A DNA stretch of 64,000 nt from Spectribacter acetivorans (GTDB lineage: Bacteria; Pseudomonadota; Gammaproteobacteria; Nevskiales; Salinisphaeraceae): positions 124,001-188,000 of the forward strand of contig NZ_JAVRHY010000001.1 of assembly GCF_031846305.1 (NCBI RefSeq). Direction: 5' to 3'. The position numbers and the translations under genes are program-made. Below are positions 9,699-20,011 of this stretch, piece after piece (the first letter of the stretch is position 1; each line of letters begins with the position of its first letter). The notes under the pieces were generated by a model, which made no database searches, was not told where the DNA came from, and worked only from the letters and a program-made list of their open reading frames with translations.

Positions 9699-9767
9699 CA
9701 TCCATCGTTACCTTGCCGGAAACATCAGCCGGCAGGCGTCTTGGCGCGGATGCACCCGGGATTTCTC

Positions 9768-9785
9768 TTGTCATCCAACGGTCAC
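9768..9785 (+). promoter_or_regulatory. Second Pho box upstream of pstS
   Basis: TTGTCAT-CCAA-CGGTCAC is a separate 18-bp PhoB site 77 bases before the pstS ATG. Together with the triple box at 9670 it gives the pst promoter region five half-sites. Confidence 0.75.
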
Positions 9786-9862
9786 GAGCCCGCTGGCCAC
9801 TGACGGTCAGGCGGCCACGGATTGTCTTGAATCAATCGAATCGAAGTCAGGAGTCAACACGC

Positions 9863-10885
9863 ATGTCGGCGAATCTTCATACCCGTTTCCTGAGCGCCGC
9901 GATGGCGGCCTCGCTGGTAGCCCTTGCTGGCTGCGGCGACGGCGGCAGCGGTGGCATGGACACGGTCAAGGTGGACGGGTCCTCCACCGTGTTTCCGGTG
10001 ATCGAGGCGGTCGCCGAGGAATTCCAGAAGGATAATCGTGGTACCTATCGTGTGACTGTCGGCGTGTCCGGGACCGGCGGCGGTTTCAAGAAATTCTGTC
10101 GCGGCGAGACCGACCTGTCGGACGCGTCGCGCCCGATCAGTGAATCCGAGCGCGAGGACTGCGCGGCCAATGGCATCGAGTTCATCGAACTGCCGGTGGC
10201 CCTGGATGCGTTGACCGTGGTGGTACATCCGGATAACGACTGGGTAGCCTGCATCAAGCCGTCCGAGCTCAAGACCATGTGGGAGCCGGCTGCCCAGGAC
10301 GAGGTCACCAACTGGCAGCAGATTCGAGACGACTTCCCCGACCGCAAGCTGACGCTTTACGGCCCGGGCACGGATTCGGGCACGTACGATTACTTCACCG
10401 AGGCGGTGATGCACGACAGCGGCGCTTCGCGCGGCGACTTCACCGCCAGCGAGGACGACAACGTCGTGGTGCAGGGCGTGGCCAACGACGTCAACGCCCT
10501 GGGCTACTTCGGGCTGGCCTACTACGAGGAAAACCGTGAGCGTCTCAAGGCGCTTACGGTCGAGAACAGCGATGGCGAGTGCATCGGCCCGTCGCTGGAG
10601 AACGCCAAGAGCGGCGTCTACAACCCGTTGTCGCGCCCGCTGTTCGTCTATGCCCGGGTATCGTCGCTTGATGAAAGCGAAGCCGTACGCCAGTTCGTCG
10701 AGTTCATGCTCGACGCCGAGCGCGCACCCACGCTGGTCAAGGAAGTGGGTTACGTGCCGCTGCCGGCCGAGGCTTACGAGCTGGCCCGCGAGAACGTCAC
10801 CGAACGCCGCACCGGCACCGCGTTTGCGGACGGGGCGCAGGTGGGCGTGTCGATCGAGGACCTGCTCAAGGCCGAAAAGCGCTAG
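9863..10885 (+). CDS. pstS: Phosphate ABC transporter substrate-binding lipoprotein PstS (340 aa)
   Basis: This is a periplasmic phosphate receptor for PstCAB. The signal peptide ends in the lipobox LAGC (Cys at about residue 24), so the protein is likely membrane-anchored. The phosphate-binding family motif VDGSSTVFPVIEAVAEEF follows, then GVSGTGGGFKKFCRGETD and a TDSGTYDYF segment. ATG 9863 has AGGAG 9 bases upstream. It is the first gene of pstSCAB-phoU and sits behind two Pho-box groups. Confidence 0.95.
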   Translation: MSANLHTRFLSAAMAASLVALAGCGDGGSGGMDTVKVDGSSTVFPVIEAVAEEFQKDNRGTYRVTVGVSGTGGGFKKFCRGETDLSDASRPISESEREDCAANGIEFIELPVALDALTVVVHPDNDWVACIKPSELKTMWEPAAQDEVTNWQQIRDDFPDRKLTLYGPGTDSGTYDYFTEAVMHDSGASRGDFTASEDDNVVVQGVANDVNALGYFGLAYYEENRERLKALTVENSDGECIGPSLENAKSGVYNPLSRPLFVYARVSSLDESEAVRQFVEFMLDAERAPTLVKEVGYVPLPAEAYELARENVTERRTGTAFADGAQVGVSIEDLLKAEKR

Positions 10886-10895
10886 TCGCTCATTA

Positions 10896-10909
10896 GCGGA
10901 CGGGTCCGC
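10896..10909 (+). other. Hairpin between pstS and pstC
   Basis: GCGGA-CGGG-TCCGC forms a small stem-loop 10 bases after the pstS stop, with no T-run. Such intercistronic hairpins commonly protect or separate a highly expressed binding-protein transcript from its permease genes; that role is inferred here. Confidence 0.4.
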
Positions 10910-10930
10910 AAACGAGGGGATGGAAACCAC

Positions 10931-11860
10931 GTGGCAGTAACCGGAGAACGGATATCGCTGCAGCCCAGCGAGGCATTCCTGCGCCGCCGCCGGCTGGTGG
11001 ATCGGGGGGTGCGCTGGCTGCTGTTTGCCGCGGCGAGCCTGTCGGTGTTCGTCACCGTGGCAATCGTCTACATCCTGGTGTCCGAATCGGTGGTGTTCTT
11101 CGCCAACGTCTCGATCGTGGAGTTCCTGACATCGACGTCCTGGACGCCGCTGTTCACCAACGCGAATTACGGCATCTGGCCGCTGCTGACCGCCACCATG
11201 GTAGTGGCGGGCATCGCGCTGCTGGTTGCGATTCCGGCGGGAACCCTGCTGGCGGTCTACCTGAGTGAATATGCCGACAGCCGCGTGCGCGAGATCATCA
11301 AGCCGTTCCTGGAGCTGCTTGAGGGCGTGCCCACCGTGGTTTACGGCTACTTCGCGCTGCTGTTCGTCACGCCGCTGTTGCAGACCTTCATTCCCGGCCT
11401 GTCCGGCTTCAACATGCTGGCGCCGGGGCTGGTGATGGGCGTCATGATCCTGCCCTACGTGACGTCGGTTTCCGAGGATGCGATGCGGGCGGTTCCGAAC
11501 CAGCTGCGCGAGGGCGCTTACGGGCTCGGCTTCACCCGCTGGCAGACGGCCCGCAAGGTAGTGATTCCGGGCGCGTTCTCGGGCATTACCGCCGCTTATA
11601 TCCTGGGCATGTCGCGGGCGGTGGGGGAAACCATGGTGGTGGCCATTGCCGCCGGCCAGAACCCCAAGTTCACGCTCGATCCCACCGAAGGTGCGGCGAC
11701 CATCACCGCCTACATCGTGCAGGTCAGCCTGGGCGATCTGCCGCACGGCTCGATCGGGTACCAGACCATCTTCGCCGCCGGCCTGACGCTGTTCGTGATC
11801 ACGCTCAGCTTCAACGTGCTGGGCTTCTATCTGCGCCGGCGCTTCCGCGAGGTCTACTGA
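10931..11860 (+). CDS. pstC: Phosphate ABC transporter permease PstC (309 aa)
   Basis: This inner-membrane permease has about six transmembrane segments and pairs with PstA. Family landmarks are LLEGVPTVVYGYFAL in the second half and the EAA-like loop with ALRVPNQLREGAYGLGFTRWQ-type sequence that contacts PstB. GTG 10931 is preceded by GAGGGG. The gene lies 45 bases after pstS across a small hairpin and 2 bases before pstA, so it is translated with the operon. Confidence 0.95.
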   Translation: MAVTGERISLQPSEAFLRRRRLVDRGVRWLLFAAASLSVFVTVAIVYILVSESVVFFANVSIVEFLTSTSWTPLFTNANYGIWPLLTATMVVAGIALLVAIPAGTLLAVYLSEYADSRVREIIKPFLELLEGVPTVVYGYFALLFVTPLLQTFIPGLSGFNMLAPGLVMGVMILPYVTSVSEDAMRAVPNQLREGAYGLGFTRWQTARKVVIPGAFSGITAAYILGMSRAVGETMVVAIAAGQNPKFTLDPTEGAATITAYIVQVSLGDLPHGSIGYQTIFAAGLTLFVITLSFNVLGFYLRRRFREVY

Positions 11861-11862
11861 TT

Positions 11863-12783
11863 ATGGTCGACGCCGTACGTGATATCGACTACGAAGGCCT
11901 GATCCGGCGCAACCGTCGCTGGGACCTGATCTGCGCCGGCGCGGGTCTGGTGGTGTTGATGGTGGCGGTGCTCACCCTGCTGGCCCTGATTCTGGATCTG
12001 GCGGTGACCGGGGCGCGCGTTATCGACTGGGACTTTCTCACCAGCTATCCCTCCCGCAACGCCGGCGAGGCGGGCATCCTTTCCGCCTGGGTGGGAACCA
12101 CCGCGGTGATGATCGTCACCGCCTTCCTGTCCATTCCGCTGGGCGTGATGGCTGGCCTGTATCTCGAGGAATATGCCCCGCGCAACTGGTTGACCGACCT
12201 GATCGAGATCAACGTCACCAACCTGGCAGGCGTGCCGTCGATCATCTACGGCCTGCTGGCACTGGGTCTGTTCGTTTACGGCCTGAATCTGGGGCAGACC
12301 ATTCTGGTGGCAGGCATGGTGCTGGCATTGCTGATTCTGCCGGTGATCATCGTGTCCACCCGCGAGGCCATTCGCAGCATTCCGCAGGAAACCCGCGAAG
12401 CCTCCTATGGGCTGGGTGCCGACCAGTGGCAGACGGTGCGCCTGTGCGTGCTGCCCGCGGCCCGGCCCGGCATTCTCACCGGCGCCATCGTGGGGCTGTC
12501 ACGCGCCATCGGCGAGACCGCACCGGTGATCACCATCGGCGCGCTGACCTTTATCGCGTTCCTGCCGCCGTCGCCTGTGCAGAGCGGATTCCCGTTCCTG
12601 AGTTTCGAATGGCTGAATACCCCTTTCACCGTCATGCCCATCCAGATGTTCAACTGGGTGTCGCGGCCGCAGGCCGAGTTCCACGTCACCGCCGCCGGCA
12701 CCGGTGTGGTGCTGCTGGCGATGACGCTGCTGATGAATGCCGTGGCCGTCTACATCCGTTACCGCGTTCGCCGTCAGCGGTGA
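11863..12783 (+). CDS. pstA: Phosphate ABC transporter permease PstA (306 aa)
   Basis: This is the second inner-membrane permease of the Pst transporter. It has six predicted membrane spans, the NLAGVPSIIYGLLAL motif, the ATPase-contact loop SIPQETREASYGLGA and the ARPGILTGAIVGLSRAIGETAP stretch near its end. ATG 11863 follows the pstC stop by 2 bases. Length matches the family (about 290-310 aa). Confidence 0.95.
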   Translation: MVDAVRDIDYEGLIRRNRRWDLICAGAGLVVLMVAVLTLLALILDLAVTGARVIDWDFLTSYPSRNAGEAGILSAWVGTTAVMIVTAFLSIPLGVMAGLYLEEYAPRNWLTDLIEINVTNLAGVPSIIYGLLALGLFVYGLNLGQTILVAGMVLALLILPVIIVSTREAIRSIPQETREASYGLGADQWQTVRLCVLPAARPGILTGAIVGLSRAIGETAPVITIGALTFIAFLPPSPVQSGFPFLSFEWLNTPFTVMPIQMFNWVSRPQAEFHVTAAGTGVVLLAMTLLMNAVAVYIRYRVRRQR

Positions 12784-12829
12784 CGCGAACGCGTCGGCGT
12801 GTCTGCAATACTTTCGCGATGGAGTCGAG

Positions 12830-13693
<864 letters not shown>

Positions 13694-13706
13694 GTCGGGG
13701 GCTGTC

Positions 13707-14405
13707 TTGGCCCAGAACCACACTTTCAAGGGCTTCGACGAGGCCCTGGACAGCCTGCGGGCCGATATTCGCGGCATGGGCGAGAAGGCGCTGGTGGCCG
13801 TCGATGCCGCGGTGGCGGCCCTTGCCGCGCACGACCGGGCGGGCGCCGAGGCGGTGATCGCCGGGGATCGCGACATCGACCTGATGCAGTTCGGCGTGGA
13901 CGATGCGCTGCTGCACGCCCTGACCGAACACGCGGCGGTAGCCGGAGACCTGCGGGAAATCCTGGTGGCTGGCCGGATGGCTGCCGACCTCGAACGCATC
14001 GGGGACCATGCCGGCAGTATTGCCAAGCGGGTGCTGTTGCTGCGGGGGCCGCTGGAACCCGCATCCCTGTTCCAGATCAGGCGCCTGTACGATCGGGCGC
14101 GCGAACTGCTCACCGGCGTGATGGCGGCCTACGTCCGCCGTGACAGCGAGGCGGCGCGGGAACTCTGGGCCAGCGATGCGGCGCTGGATGGTCTGTATCG
14201 ACAGCTGTTCGAGTCGCTCATGGACGACCGCCACGCCGGCGGCCACGATGCGACCGTGGCCACGCACCTGATGTTCGTGGCCAAGAGCGTGGAACGCATC
14301 GGCGATCACGCCACCAACATCGCCGAGGAAATCGTCTTTCTGACCACGGGCGAGCGGGTGACCGACCCGCGTCCCAAGCAGGACCTGGTCGGACACCGGC
14401 GCTGA
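13707..14405 (+). CDS. PhoU family protein, second copy (232 aa)
   Basis: This PhoU-like two-repeat helical protein carries LERIGDHAGSIAKR and VERIGDHATNIAEEI, the metal-binding motifs of both repeats. No ATG/GTG fits: the conserved region begins right after the pstB stop, and TTG 13707 (13 bases after that stop) is the most plausible start. It sits in the classical pstSCAB-phoU position, whereas the other PhoU (8926-9663) precedes pstS. The two differ greatly in sequence, so they are probably old paralogues with divided roles. Confidence 0.88.
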   Translation: MAQNHTFKGFDEALDSLRADIRGMGEKALVAVDAAVAALAAHDRAGAEAVIAGDRDIDLMQFGVDDALLHALTEHAAVAGDLREILVAGRMAADLERIGDHAGSIAKRVLLLRGPLEPASLFQIRRLYDRARELLTGVMAAYVRRDSEAARELWASDAALDGLYRQLFESLMDDRHAGGHDATVATHLMFVAKSVERIGDHATNIAEEIVFLTTGERVTDPRPKQDLVGHRR

Positions 14406-14435
14406 ACGACTTCCGCGCGGGGCGGGGTCGCCCAT

Positions 14436-14448
14436 CTGGTAAACTCGC
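14436..14448 (+). promoter_or_regulatory. Putative extended -10 promoter element before mrcB
   Basis: CTGGTAAACTCGC is identical to the 13-mer at 8881-8893 before phoU and places TGG-TAAACT about 44 bases before the mrcB start. Shared sequence at two gene starts supports a promoter role, though no -35 stands out. Confidence 0.35.
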
Positions 14449-14488
14449 GTTTTCGCCGCCTCGCCCACCCGCGTCAGACGATTCCTCA

Positions 14489-16834
14489 TTGGCCCGATCC
14501 CGTCGTAAATCCCCGGCACGAGGGCGTCGCCGCTGGCTGATCCCGGTAGCGGTGCTGCTGTGCGCGGTCATGGCCGTGGCCGCGCTCTATACCGTCTATC
14601 TCGATGTGCAGGTCCGGGGCCGCTTCGAAGGCGCCCGCTGGACGTTGCCCGCCAAGGTGTATGCCGACCCGGTCGAGCTGTACATCGGCCAGGAAGCCAC
14701 ACCGGCTTCCGTGGTCTCTGACCTTGCGCGACAGGGTTACCGGCGGGATCAGGATATCGACGCCGCCGGCACCTTCCGCGCGGGTGGATCCAGTGTCGAC
14801 CTACATACCCGCGCCTTCGACTTCTGGGACGGGCACCAGCCCGACCGCCGATTGCGGCTGGCCTTCCGCGGTGGCCGCATCCAGTCGCTGACCGCGCTGG
14901 ACGACGGCGACGATCCGGCGCTGATGCGGCTCGATCCGATGCTCATCGGCAGCATCTATCCATCCGGCAAGGGCGAGGACCGCATCCTGGTCAAGCTGGG
15001 GGAGGTGCCCCCCATGCTGCCGGCGGGTCTGATCATGGTGGAAGACCGCAACTTCATGGACCACTTCGGCGTGTCGCCCAAGGCGATCCTGCGGGCCGCG
15101 GTGGCCAACCTGCGGGCCGGCGGGGTGGTGCAGGGCGGGTCCACCATCACCCAGCAGCTGGTCAAGAATTTTTATCTGACCAACCAGCAGACCCTGGTGC
15201 GCAAGGCCAAGGAAGCCATGATGGCGATCCTGCTGGACGCCCACTACGACAAGGAAGCCATTCTCGAGGCCTACCTCAACGAGGTGTATCTCGGGCAGGA
15301 GGGTGGCCGCGCGATCCACGGTTTCGGCCTGGCCAGCTACTTCTACTTCGCCAAGCCGGTGGAGGAGTTGCAGGCCCACGAAATCGCGCTGCTGGTGGCG
15401 ATGGTCAAGGGGCCCAGCTACTACGACCCTCGGCGCCATCCCGACCGGGCCGAATCCCGCCGCAATCTGGTGCTGGACATCTTCGAGGAGTCGGGTTTTC
15501 TCGATAGCGAAGCGGCGGTGGCCGCCCGGGGGCGGCCGCTGGGCGTCACGGATGCCGGCAGCCGCGGCACCAGTCAATATCCGGCCTTCATCGACCTGGT
15601 GCGCCGCCAGCTGAAGGGCCAGTACAAGGACGAGGACCTCACCGAGGAAGGTCTGCGCATCTTCACCACGCTGGATCCGGACGTCCAGACTGCGGCCCAC
15701 GAACAGGTGGCGAACGGCCTGGAAGCGCTGGAACGCAGTCAGGGTGTTGACGGTGGCGAACTCCAGGCCGCCGCGGTGGTGACCTCGGTCGAGGGCGGTC
15801 GCATTCTGGCGCTGGTGGGTGGGCGTCAGGCCCGTGGTGCCGGCTTCAACCGGGCCCTGGACGCACAGCGCCCGATTGGTTCGCTGGCCAAGCCGGCGGT
15901 CTACCTGACCGCCCTCGACCAGCCGCGCCAGTATCATCTGCTTACGCCGCTGGACGACCGGCCCCTGCGGGTGGAACTGGCCAACGGCGATGTCTGGGAA
16001 CCGGCCAACTACGACAATCAGTCCCACGGCGCCGCGGTGCCGTTGTACGAGGCGCTGACCAAGAGCTATAACGTGGCCACCGCCCGTCTGGCGGTTGATC
16101 TGGGCCTGCCGTCAGTGGTGGAAACGCTGAAGGCGCTGGGCTATCCCGGTGACCCGATCCCGGTGCCGGCGCTGGCGCTGGGGGCGGTGGAAATGTCGCC
16201 GCTGGAAGTAGCCCAGATCTACAACACGCTGGCAGCGGGCGGCTATTACACGCCGCTGCTGGCGATCCGGGCGGTCACCACGCGCCAGGGAGAACCGCTC
16301 AATCGCTACCCCCTGCAGTTGCGCCGTGCGTTCGACGAACAGTCGGTGTACCTGCTCAACTGGATTCTGCAGCGAGTGCCGCGTGAAGGCACCGCCCGCT
16401 CGGCCTATCTGACCCTGCCGGATCGGTTGCAGGTGGCCGGAAAGACCGGCACCACCAACGAACTGCGCGACAGCTGGTTCGCCGGCTACGGCGGTGACCG
16501 GGTCGGGGTGGTCTGGGTTGGCCGCGACGACAACCAGCCCACCCGTTTCAGCGGTGCCACCGGCGCCCTGCAGCTCTGGTCTCGCATGATGCGCGATATC
16601 GAACCGACCAGTTTTCAACCGGCCCGTCCGGAGGGCATTCAGACTCTGCCGGTCCGGCTGTCCGCGCCGGACGACCGCCGTCCGGTCGGCCGCGACTGCG
16701 ATCAGGCGGTCCAGGTGCCGTTCATGGCCGGTTTCGTGCCGGAAGGCCTGGCGCCCTGCGATGCCCCGGCTGCGCCCGATGCCGAACCGGCCGACGATCG
16801 TGATTCCAACTGGTTCCTGGATCTGTTCCGATGA
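14489..16834 (+). CDS. mrcB: Penicillin-binding protein 1B, bifunctional peptidoglycan synthase (781 aa)
   Basis: This inner-membrane class A PBP polymerises and cross-links peptidoglycan. A basic N-terminus and one membrane span (about residues 13-35) precede a UB2H-like region. The GT51 transglycosylase follows, with catalytic Glu185 in MVEDRNFMDHFGV and GGSTITQQL. The transpeptidase has Ser465-x-x-Lys468 (SLAK), SYN at 526-528 and KTGTT at 652. TTG 14489 is the only suitable start. The downstream gene overlaps by ATGA and looks like its lipoprotein activator. Confidence 0.94.
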   Translation: MARSRRKSPARGRRRWLIPVAVLLCAVMAVAALYTVYLDVQVRGRFEGARWTLPAKVYADPVELYIGQEATPASVVSDLARQGYRRDQDIDAAGTFRAGGSSVDLHTRAFDFWDGHQPDRRLRLAFRGGRIQSLTALDDGDDPALMRLDPMLIGSIYPSGKGEDRILVKLGEVPPMLPAGLIMVEDRNFMDHFGVSPKAILRAAVANLRAGGVVQGGSTITQQLVKNFYLTNQQTLVRKAKEAMMAILLDAHYDKEAILEAYLNEVYLGQEGGRAIHGFGLASYFYFAKPVEELQAHEIALLVAMVKGPSYYDPRRHPDRAESRRNLVLDIFEESGFLDSEAAVAARGRPLGVTDAGSRGTSQYPAFIDLVRRQLKGQYKDEDLTEEGLRIFTTLDPDVQTAAHEQVANGLEALERSQGVDGGELQAAAVVTSVEGGRILALVGGRQARGAGFNRALDAQRPIGSLAKPAVYLTALDQPRQYHLLTPLDDRPLRVELANGDVWEPANYDNQSHGAAVPLYEALTKSYNVATARLAVDLGLPSVVETLKALGYPGDPIPVPALALGAVEMSPLEVAQIYNTLAAGGYYTPLLAIRAVTTRQGEPLNRYPLQLRRAFDEQSVYLLNWILQRVPREGTARSAYLTLPDRLQVAGKTGTTNELRDSWFAGYGGDRVGVVWVGRDDNQPTRFSGATGALQLWSRMMRDIEPTSFQPARPEGIQTLPVRLSAPDDRRPVGRDCDQAVQVPFMAGFVPEGLAPCDAPAAPDAEPADDRDSNWFLDLFR

Positions 16835-17367
16835 GGCGATTGCTCCTGCCGCTGGCGGTGTCGATGGGGATGCTCTGGCTCGCCGGCTGCGCCCCGCGAG
16901 CCGCCTATCCGCCGCCGCCACCCCCGGATTCGCAGGACACGGCGGAGCCGTCGCCGTCGGACGACCAGTCCGCGGAACCGTCGCAGACGTCCGACGCGCC
17001 CGCCGAGCCGGCGCCCACGCTGACGGAGGTCAGCGGCCCGGCCGTGGTGGCATTGCTGGATTCCAGTGAACAGCTTGCCCGCGCCGGCAATCCCGATCGC
17101 GCCGCCGCCGCCGCCGAGCGGGCGCTTGACGTCGAACCTCGCAATCCCTTCGTGTATCAGCGGCTGGCTGCCCTCTACCTGGATCAGGGCCAGCCCGAGC
17201 AGGCGGAAACCTTTGCCCGCAAGTCCAACAGCCTGGCCGGGCGCAATCCACCGCTGCGCGCGTCCAACTGGCGGTTGATCGCCGAGGCCCGACGGGCCCG
17301 GGGCGATACCGTCGGCGCTGATGCGGCGCTCAGCCGCGCGGATTACTACGCCGGCCAGTCGCTGTGA
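16831..17367 (+). CDS. TPR outer-membrane lipoprotein, LpoP-like PBP1B activator (178 aa)
   Basis: The signal peptide ends in lipobox LAGC, followed by a ~55-residue linker rich in Pro, Ser, Asp and Glu that could cross the periplasm. A C-terminal TPR domain (about residues 75-165) contains ALDVEPRNPFVYQRLAALY and AETFARKSNSLAG. This layout, and direct coupling to mrcB by an ATGA overlap, matches Pseudomonas aeruginosa LpoP, a TPR lipoprotein that activates PBP1b. Function is inferred from architecture and context. The ATG also overlaps with the helicase gene at its other end (4 bases). Confidence 0.75.
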   Translation: MRRLLLPLAVSMGMLWLAGCAPRAAYPPPPPPDSQDTAEPSPSDDQSAEPSQTSDAPAEPAPTLTEVSGPAVVALLDSSEQLARAGNPDRAAAAAERALDVEPRNPFVYQRLAALYLDQGQPEQAETFARKSNSLAGRNPPLRASNWRLIAEARRARGDTVGADAALSRADYYAGQSL

Positions 17368-19277
17368 CCACGGCCGACCTGTTCGCCGCCGACGGACCGT
17401 TGGCGGCGCAGCTGTCGGGTTATGCGCCTAGGGCGGTCCAGGTGGCCATGGCCGAGGCGGTGGCCGCAGCCATCCGGACCGACGATCGGCTGGTGGTGGA
17501 GGCGGGTACCGGCACCGGCAAGACGCTGGCGTACCTGTTGCCGGCGCTGGCGGCCGGGGGCAAGGTGATTGTCTCCACGGCCACCCGCCATCTGCAGGAG
17601 CAGATCTACGCCAACGACATCCCGGTGGTCACGGAAGCGCTCGGCATACGACCGCGGGTGCGCCTGCTCAAGGGCCGGGCCAATTATCTCTGCCGGCATC
17701 GGCTGGCGCTGACTGAAGCCGGCGGCGATCTGCGCAGCCCCGCATTGCGGACCCGGCTACGCGGGGTGCGCGACTGGTCGATGCGAACCCGCACCGGCGA
17801 TCTGAGCGAGATCGGCGATGTCGACGACGGTTCGCCGCTGTGGCCGCGGGTGTCCTCGACGGTGGACAACTGCCTGGGCACCGAATGCCCCGAATTCGAG
17901 GACTGCTGGGTGGTGGCGGCGCGCCGCGCGGCCCAGTCGGCCGAGGTGGTCATCGTCAATCATCATCTGCTGTTCGCGGACCTGACGCTGCGTGAGCAGG
18001 GATTCGGGGAACTCCTGCCCGGCGCCGATACGGTGATTCTCGACGAGGCCCATCGCCTGCCCGATATCGCCGGGCAGTTCTTCGGCCACAGCCTGTCCAG
18101 CCGGCGGGTGCGGGACGTGATCCGGGACGGGCATGCCGAGGCGAAGGCTGTCGGCGGAGACATGCCGGCGCTGACCGCGGCTCTGGAAGAACTGGGCGCG
18201 GCCGAGGGTGAGGTCAATGACGGCTTCGCCCAGACCGACACCACGCTAGCCTGGCAGGCGTTTGCGGCACGGCGCGGGGCCGAGGCGGCGGCGGGCAGGC
18301 TGGTGGCGGCGCTGAATGGCCTGGCCGACGCGCTGGCGGACGTGGCGGAACGGGCCGATGCGCTGGCGGCGCTGGGTCATCGTGTCGCCGAGCTGGGCGA
18401 GCGGGGCGAGGCGCTGCTGCGGGAATCGGAAGCCGAGGTTCGCTGGGTGGAACGGCGGGGCAGCGGCTGGTTCTGGCATGCCACGCCGCTGGATGTGGCC
18501 GCGCCGTTCGAGCGGGCCCTGCAGGCACACACCGGGTCCTGGGTGTTCACCTCCGCCACCCTCAGCGTCAATGGGTCGCTGGATTATTTTGCCGGTCGGC
18601 TGGGCCTTGATGATGCCACCAAGCACGTGTTCGACAGCCCCTTCGACTACCGCAACAACAGCCTGCTTTATCTGCCCGCCTCGATGCCGTTGCCCAGCGA
18701 CGGTAGCTTCGATGCCGCATTCGCCGGACAGGTTCTGGGACTGGTCGAGGCCAGTCAGGGCGGGGCATTCGTGCTTTGTACCAGTTTCCGGTCCCTGCAT
18801 GCGGTGGCCGGCCGCCTGCGTCAGGAAGGTGTGGGACCGCTGCTGGTCCAGGGGGAGCAGGGCCGCGCGGCATTGCTGGCCGACTTCCGTGATCATGGCG
18901 ACGCCGTGCTGGTGGGCACCGGCAGCTTCTGGGAAGGCGTGGATGTTCGCGGGCCGGCCCTGCGGCTGGTGATCATCGATCGGCTGCCATTCGCCTCGCC
19001 CTCGGACCCGGTGCTGGCGGCGCGGGTCGATGCCATGCGTCAACGTGGCGAAGCGCCGTTCCCCGATTACCAGGTACCGCAGGCGGTGATTGCGCTCAAG
19101 CAGGGCGTCGGCCGGCTGATCCGGGATCACGCCGACCGGGGGCTGCTGGCGATCTGCGATCCGCGTCTGACCAGCAAGGGCTATGGCCGGATATTCCTGT
19201 CCAGCCTGCCGGATCTGCCGATCACCCGGTCGCGCGACGAGGCCGAGGCCTTCCTGCGGGCGGCGGTGCCGGCGTGA
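17364..19277 (+). CDS. DinG/YoaA-type ATP-dependent DNA helicase (637 aa)
   Basis: This is a superfamily 2, XPD-like 5'-3' helicase of the DinG/YoaA group. Walker A GTGTGKT is residues 48-54. The four Cys expected for a [4Fe-4S] cluster are visible in YLCRHRL and DNCLGTECPEFEDC. A DEAH box (ILDEAHRLPD) lies near residue 230, and motif VI is represented by KQGVGRLIRDHADRG. Length matches YoaA (~636 aa) better than DinG (~716 aa). GTG 17364 overlaps the lipoprotein stop, and its own stop overlaps tsaB. Role in replication repair is from family knowledge. Confidence 0.9.
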   Translation: MTTADLFAADGPLAAQLSGYAPRAVQVAMAEAVAAAIRTDDRLVVEAGTGTGKTLAYLLPALAAGGKVIVSTATRHLQEQIYANDIPVVTEALGIRPRVRLLKGRANYLCRHRLALTEAGGDLRSPALRTRLRGVRDWSMRTRTGDLSEIGDVDDGSPLWPRVSSTVDNCLGTECPEFEDCWVVAARRAAQSAEVVIVNHHLLFADLTLREQGFGELLPGADTVILDEAHRLPDIAGQFFGHSLSSRRVRDVIRDGHAEAKAVGGDMPALTAALEELGAAEGEVNDGFAQTDTTLAWQAFAARRGAEAAAGRLVAALNGLADALADVAERADALAALGHRVAELGERGEALLRESEAEVRWVERRGSGWFWHATPLDVAAPFERALQAHTGSWVFTSATLSVNGSLDYFAGRLGLDDATKHVFDSPFDYRNNSLLYLPASMPLPSDGSFDAAFAGQVLGLVEASQGGAFVLCTSFRSLHAVAGRLRQEGVGPLLVQGEQGRAALLADFRDHGDAVLVGTGSFWEGVDVRGPALRLVIIDRLPFASPSDPVLAARVDAMRQRGEAPFPDYQVPQAVIALKQGVGRLIRDHADRGLLAICDPRLTSKGYGRIFLSSLPDLPITRSRDEAEAFLRAAVPA

Positions 19278-19948
19278 GAATTCTGGCGCTGGATGCCGCC
19301 ACCCAGGCCTGCTCGGCGGCGTTGATCGGGCCGGATCTGGCTCTGTCCCGGTTCGAAGTCGCCCCGCGCCGGCATGCCGACCTGCTATTGCCCATGGCCG
19401 AGGAACTGCTGGCCGAGGCCGGCTGGTCGCTCCACGACCTGGACGCCCTGGCGTTCGGCCGCGGGCCCGGCGCCTTTACCGGCTTGCGGATTGCGACCGG
19501 CCTGATCCAGGGCCTGGCGCTGGGGGCGGACCTGCCGGTGGTCGGTATTTCCGATCTCGCGGCCCTGGCCGCCGGGGCGCGGCGTACCACGGGCATCGAG
19601 CGCTGTCTGGTGGTCAACGACGCCCGCATGCAGGAGGTCTACTGGGCCGCCTACGATGTCAGCGACGCGGACGAACCGCGGTGTTTCGGCGAGGAACAGG
19701 TCGCGCCGCCGACCGCGGTAGCCGCCCCGACAGGCGACTGGCATCCGGCCGGCAACGGCTGGGCCGCCTATCCGGACGCGCTGGCGGCGGTGCAGGCCGC
19801 GGCGGCGGGTCCGGTAGCCGTAATCCACCCCCACGCGCTGGATATCGCCCGGCTCGCAGCCCCACGGGTAGCCCGCGGCGAGGCCGGATCGGCGGCGGAT
19901 GCCGTCCCCGTCTATGTGCGTGATCAGGTGGCGCGAAAGCCGGCCTGA
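19274..19948 (+). CDS. tsaB: tRNA threonylcarbamoyladenosine biosynthesis protein TsaB (224 aa)
   Basis: TsaB is the scaffold partner of TsaD and TsaE in t6A37 modification of ANN-decoding tRNAs. The ASKHA-fold N-terminus ILALDAATQACSAAL, the RHADLLLPM segment and the GPGAFTGLRIATGLIQGLA motif are diagnostic. GTG 19274 overlaps the helicase stop by 4 bases. Length is within the usual range (~220-235 aa). No defect is seen. Confidence 0.93.
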   Translation: MRILALDAATQACSAALIGPDLALSRFEVAPRRHADLLLPMAEELLAEAGWSLHDLDALAFGRGPGAFTGLRIATGLIQGLALGADLPVVGISDLAALAAGARRTTGIERCLVVNDARMQEVYWAAYDVSDADEPRCFGEEQVAPPTAVAAPTGDWHPAGNGWAAYPDALAAVQAAAAGPVAVIHPHALDIARLAAPRVARGEAGSAADAVPVYVRDQVARKPA

Positions 19949-20011
19949 CGACGATGGCGGCACCCGCTCAGCGCGTTCGGCAGTTGCCGGGGCAGGGCAT
20001 TGCATGACGCT

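Noticed and set aside
9854..11746. Long minus-strand open frame antisense to pstS-pstC
   Set aside because: It is His/Arg/Gly-rich with no conserved domain and lies opposite two clearly coding genes; high GC creates such antisense frames.
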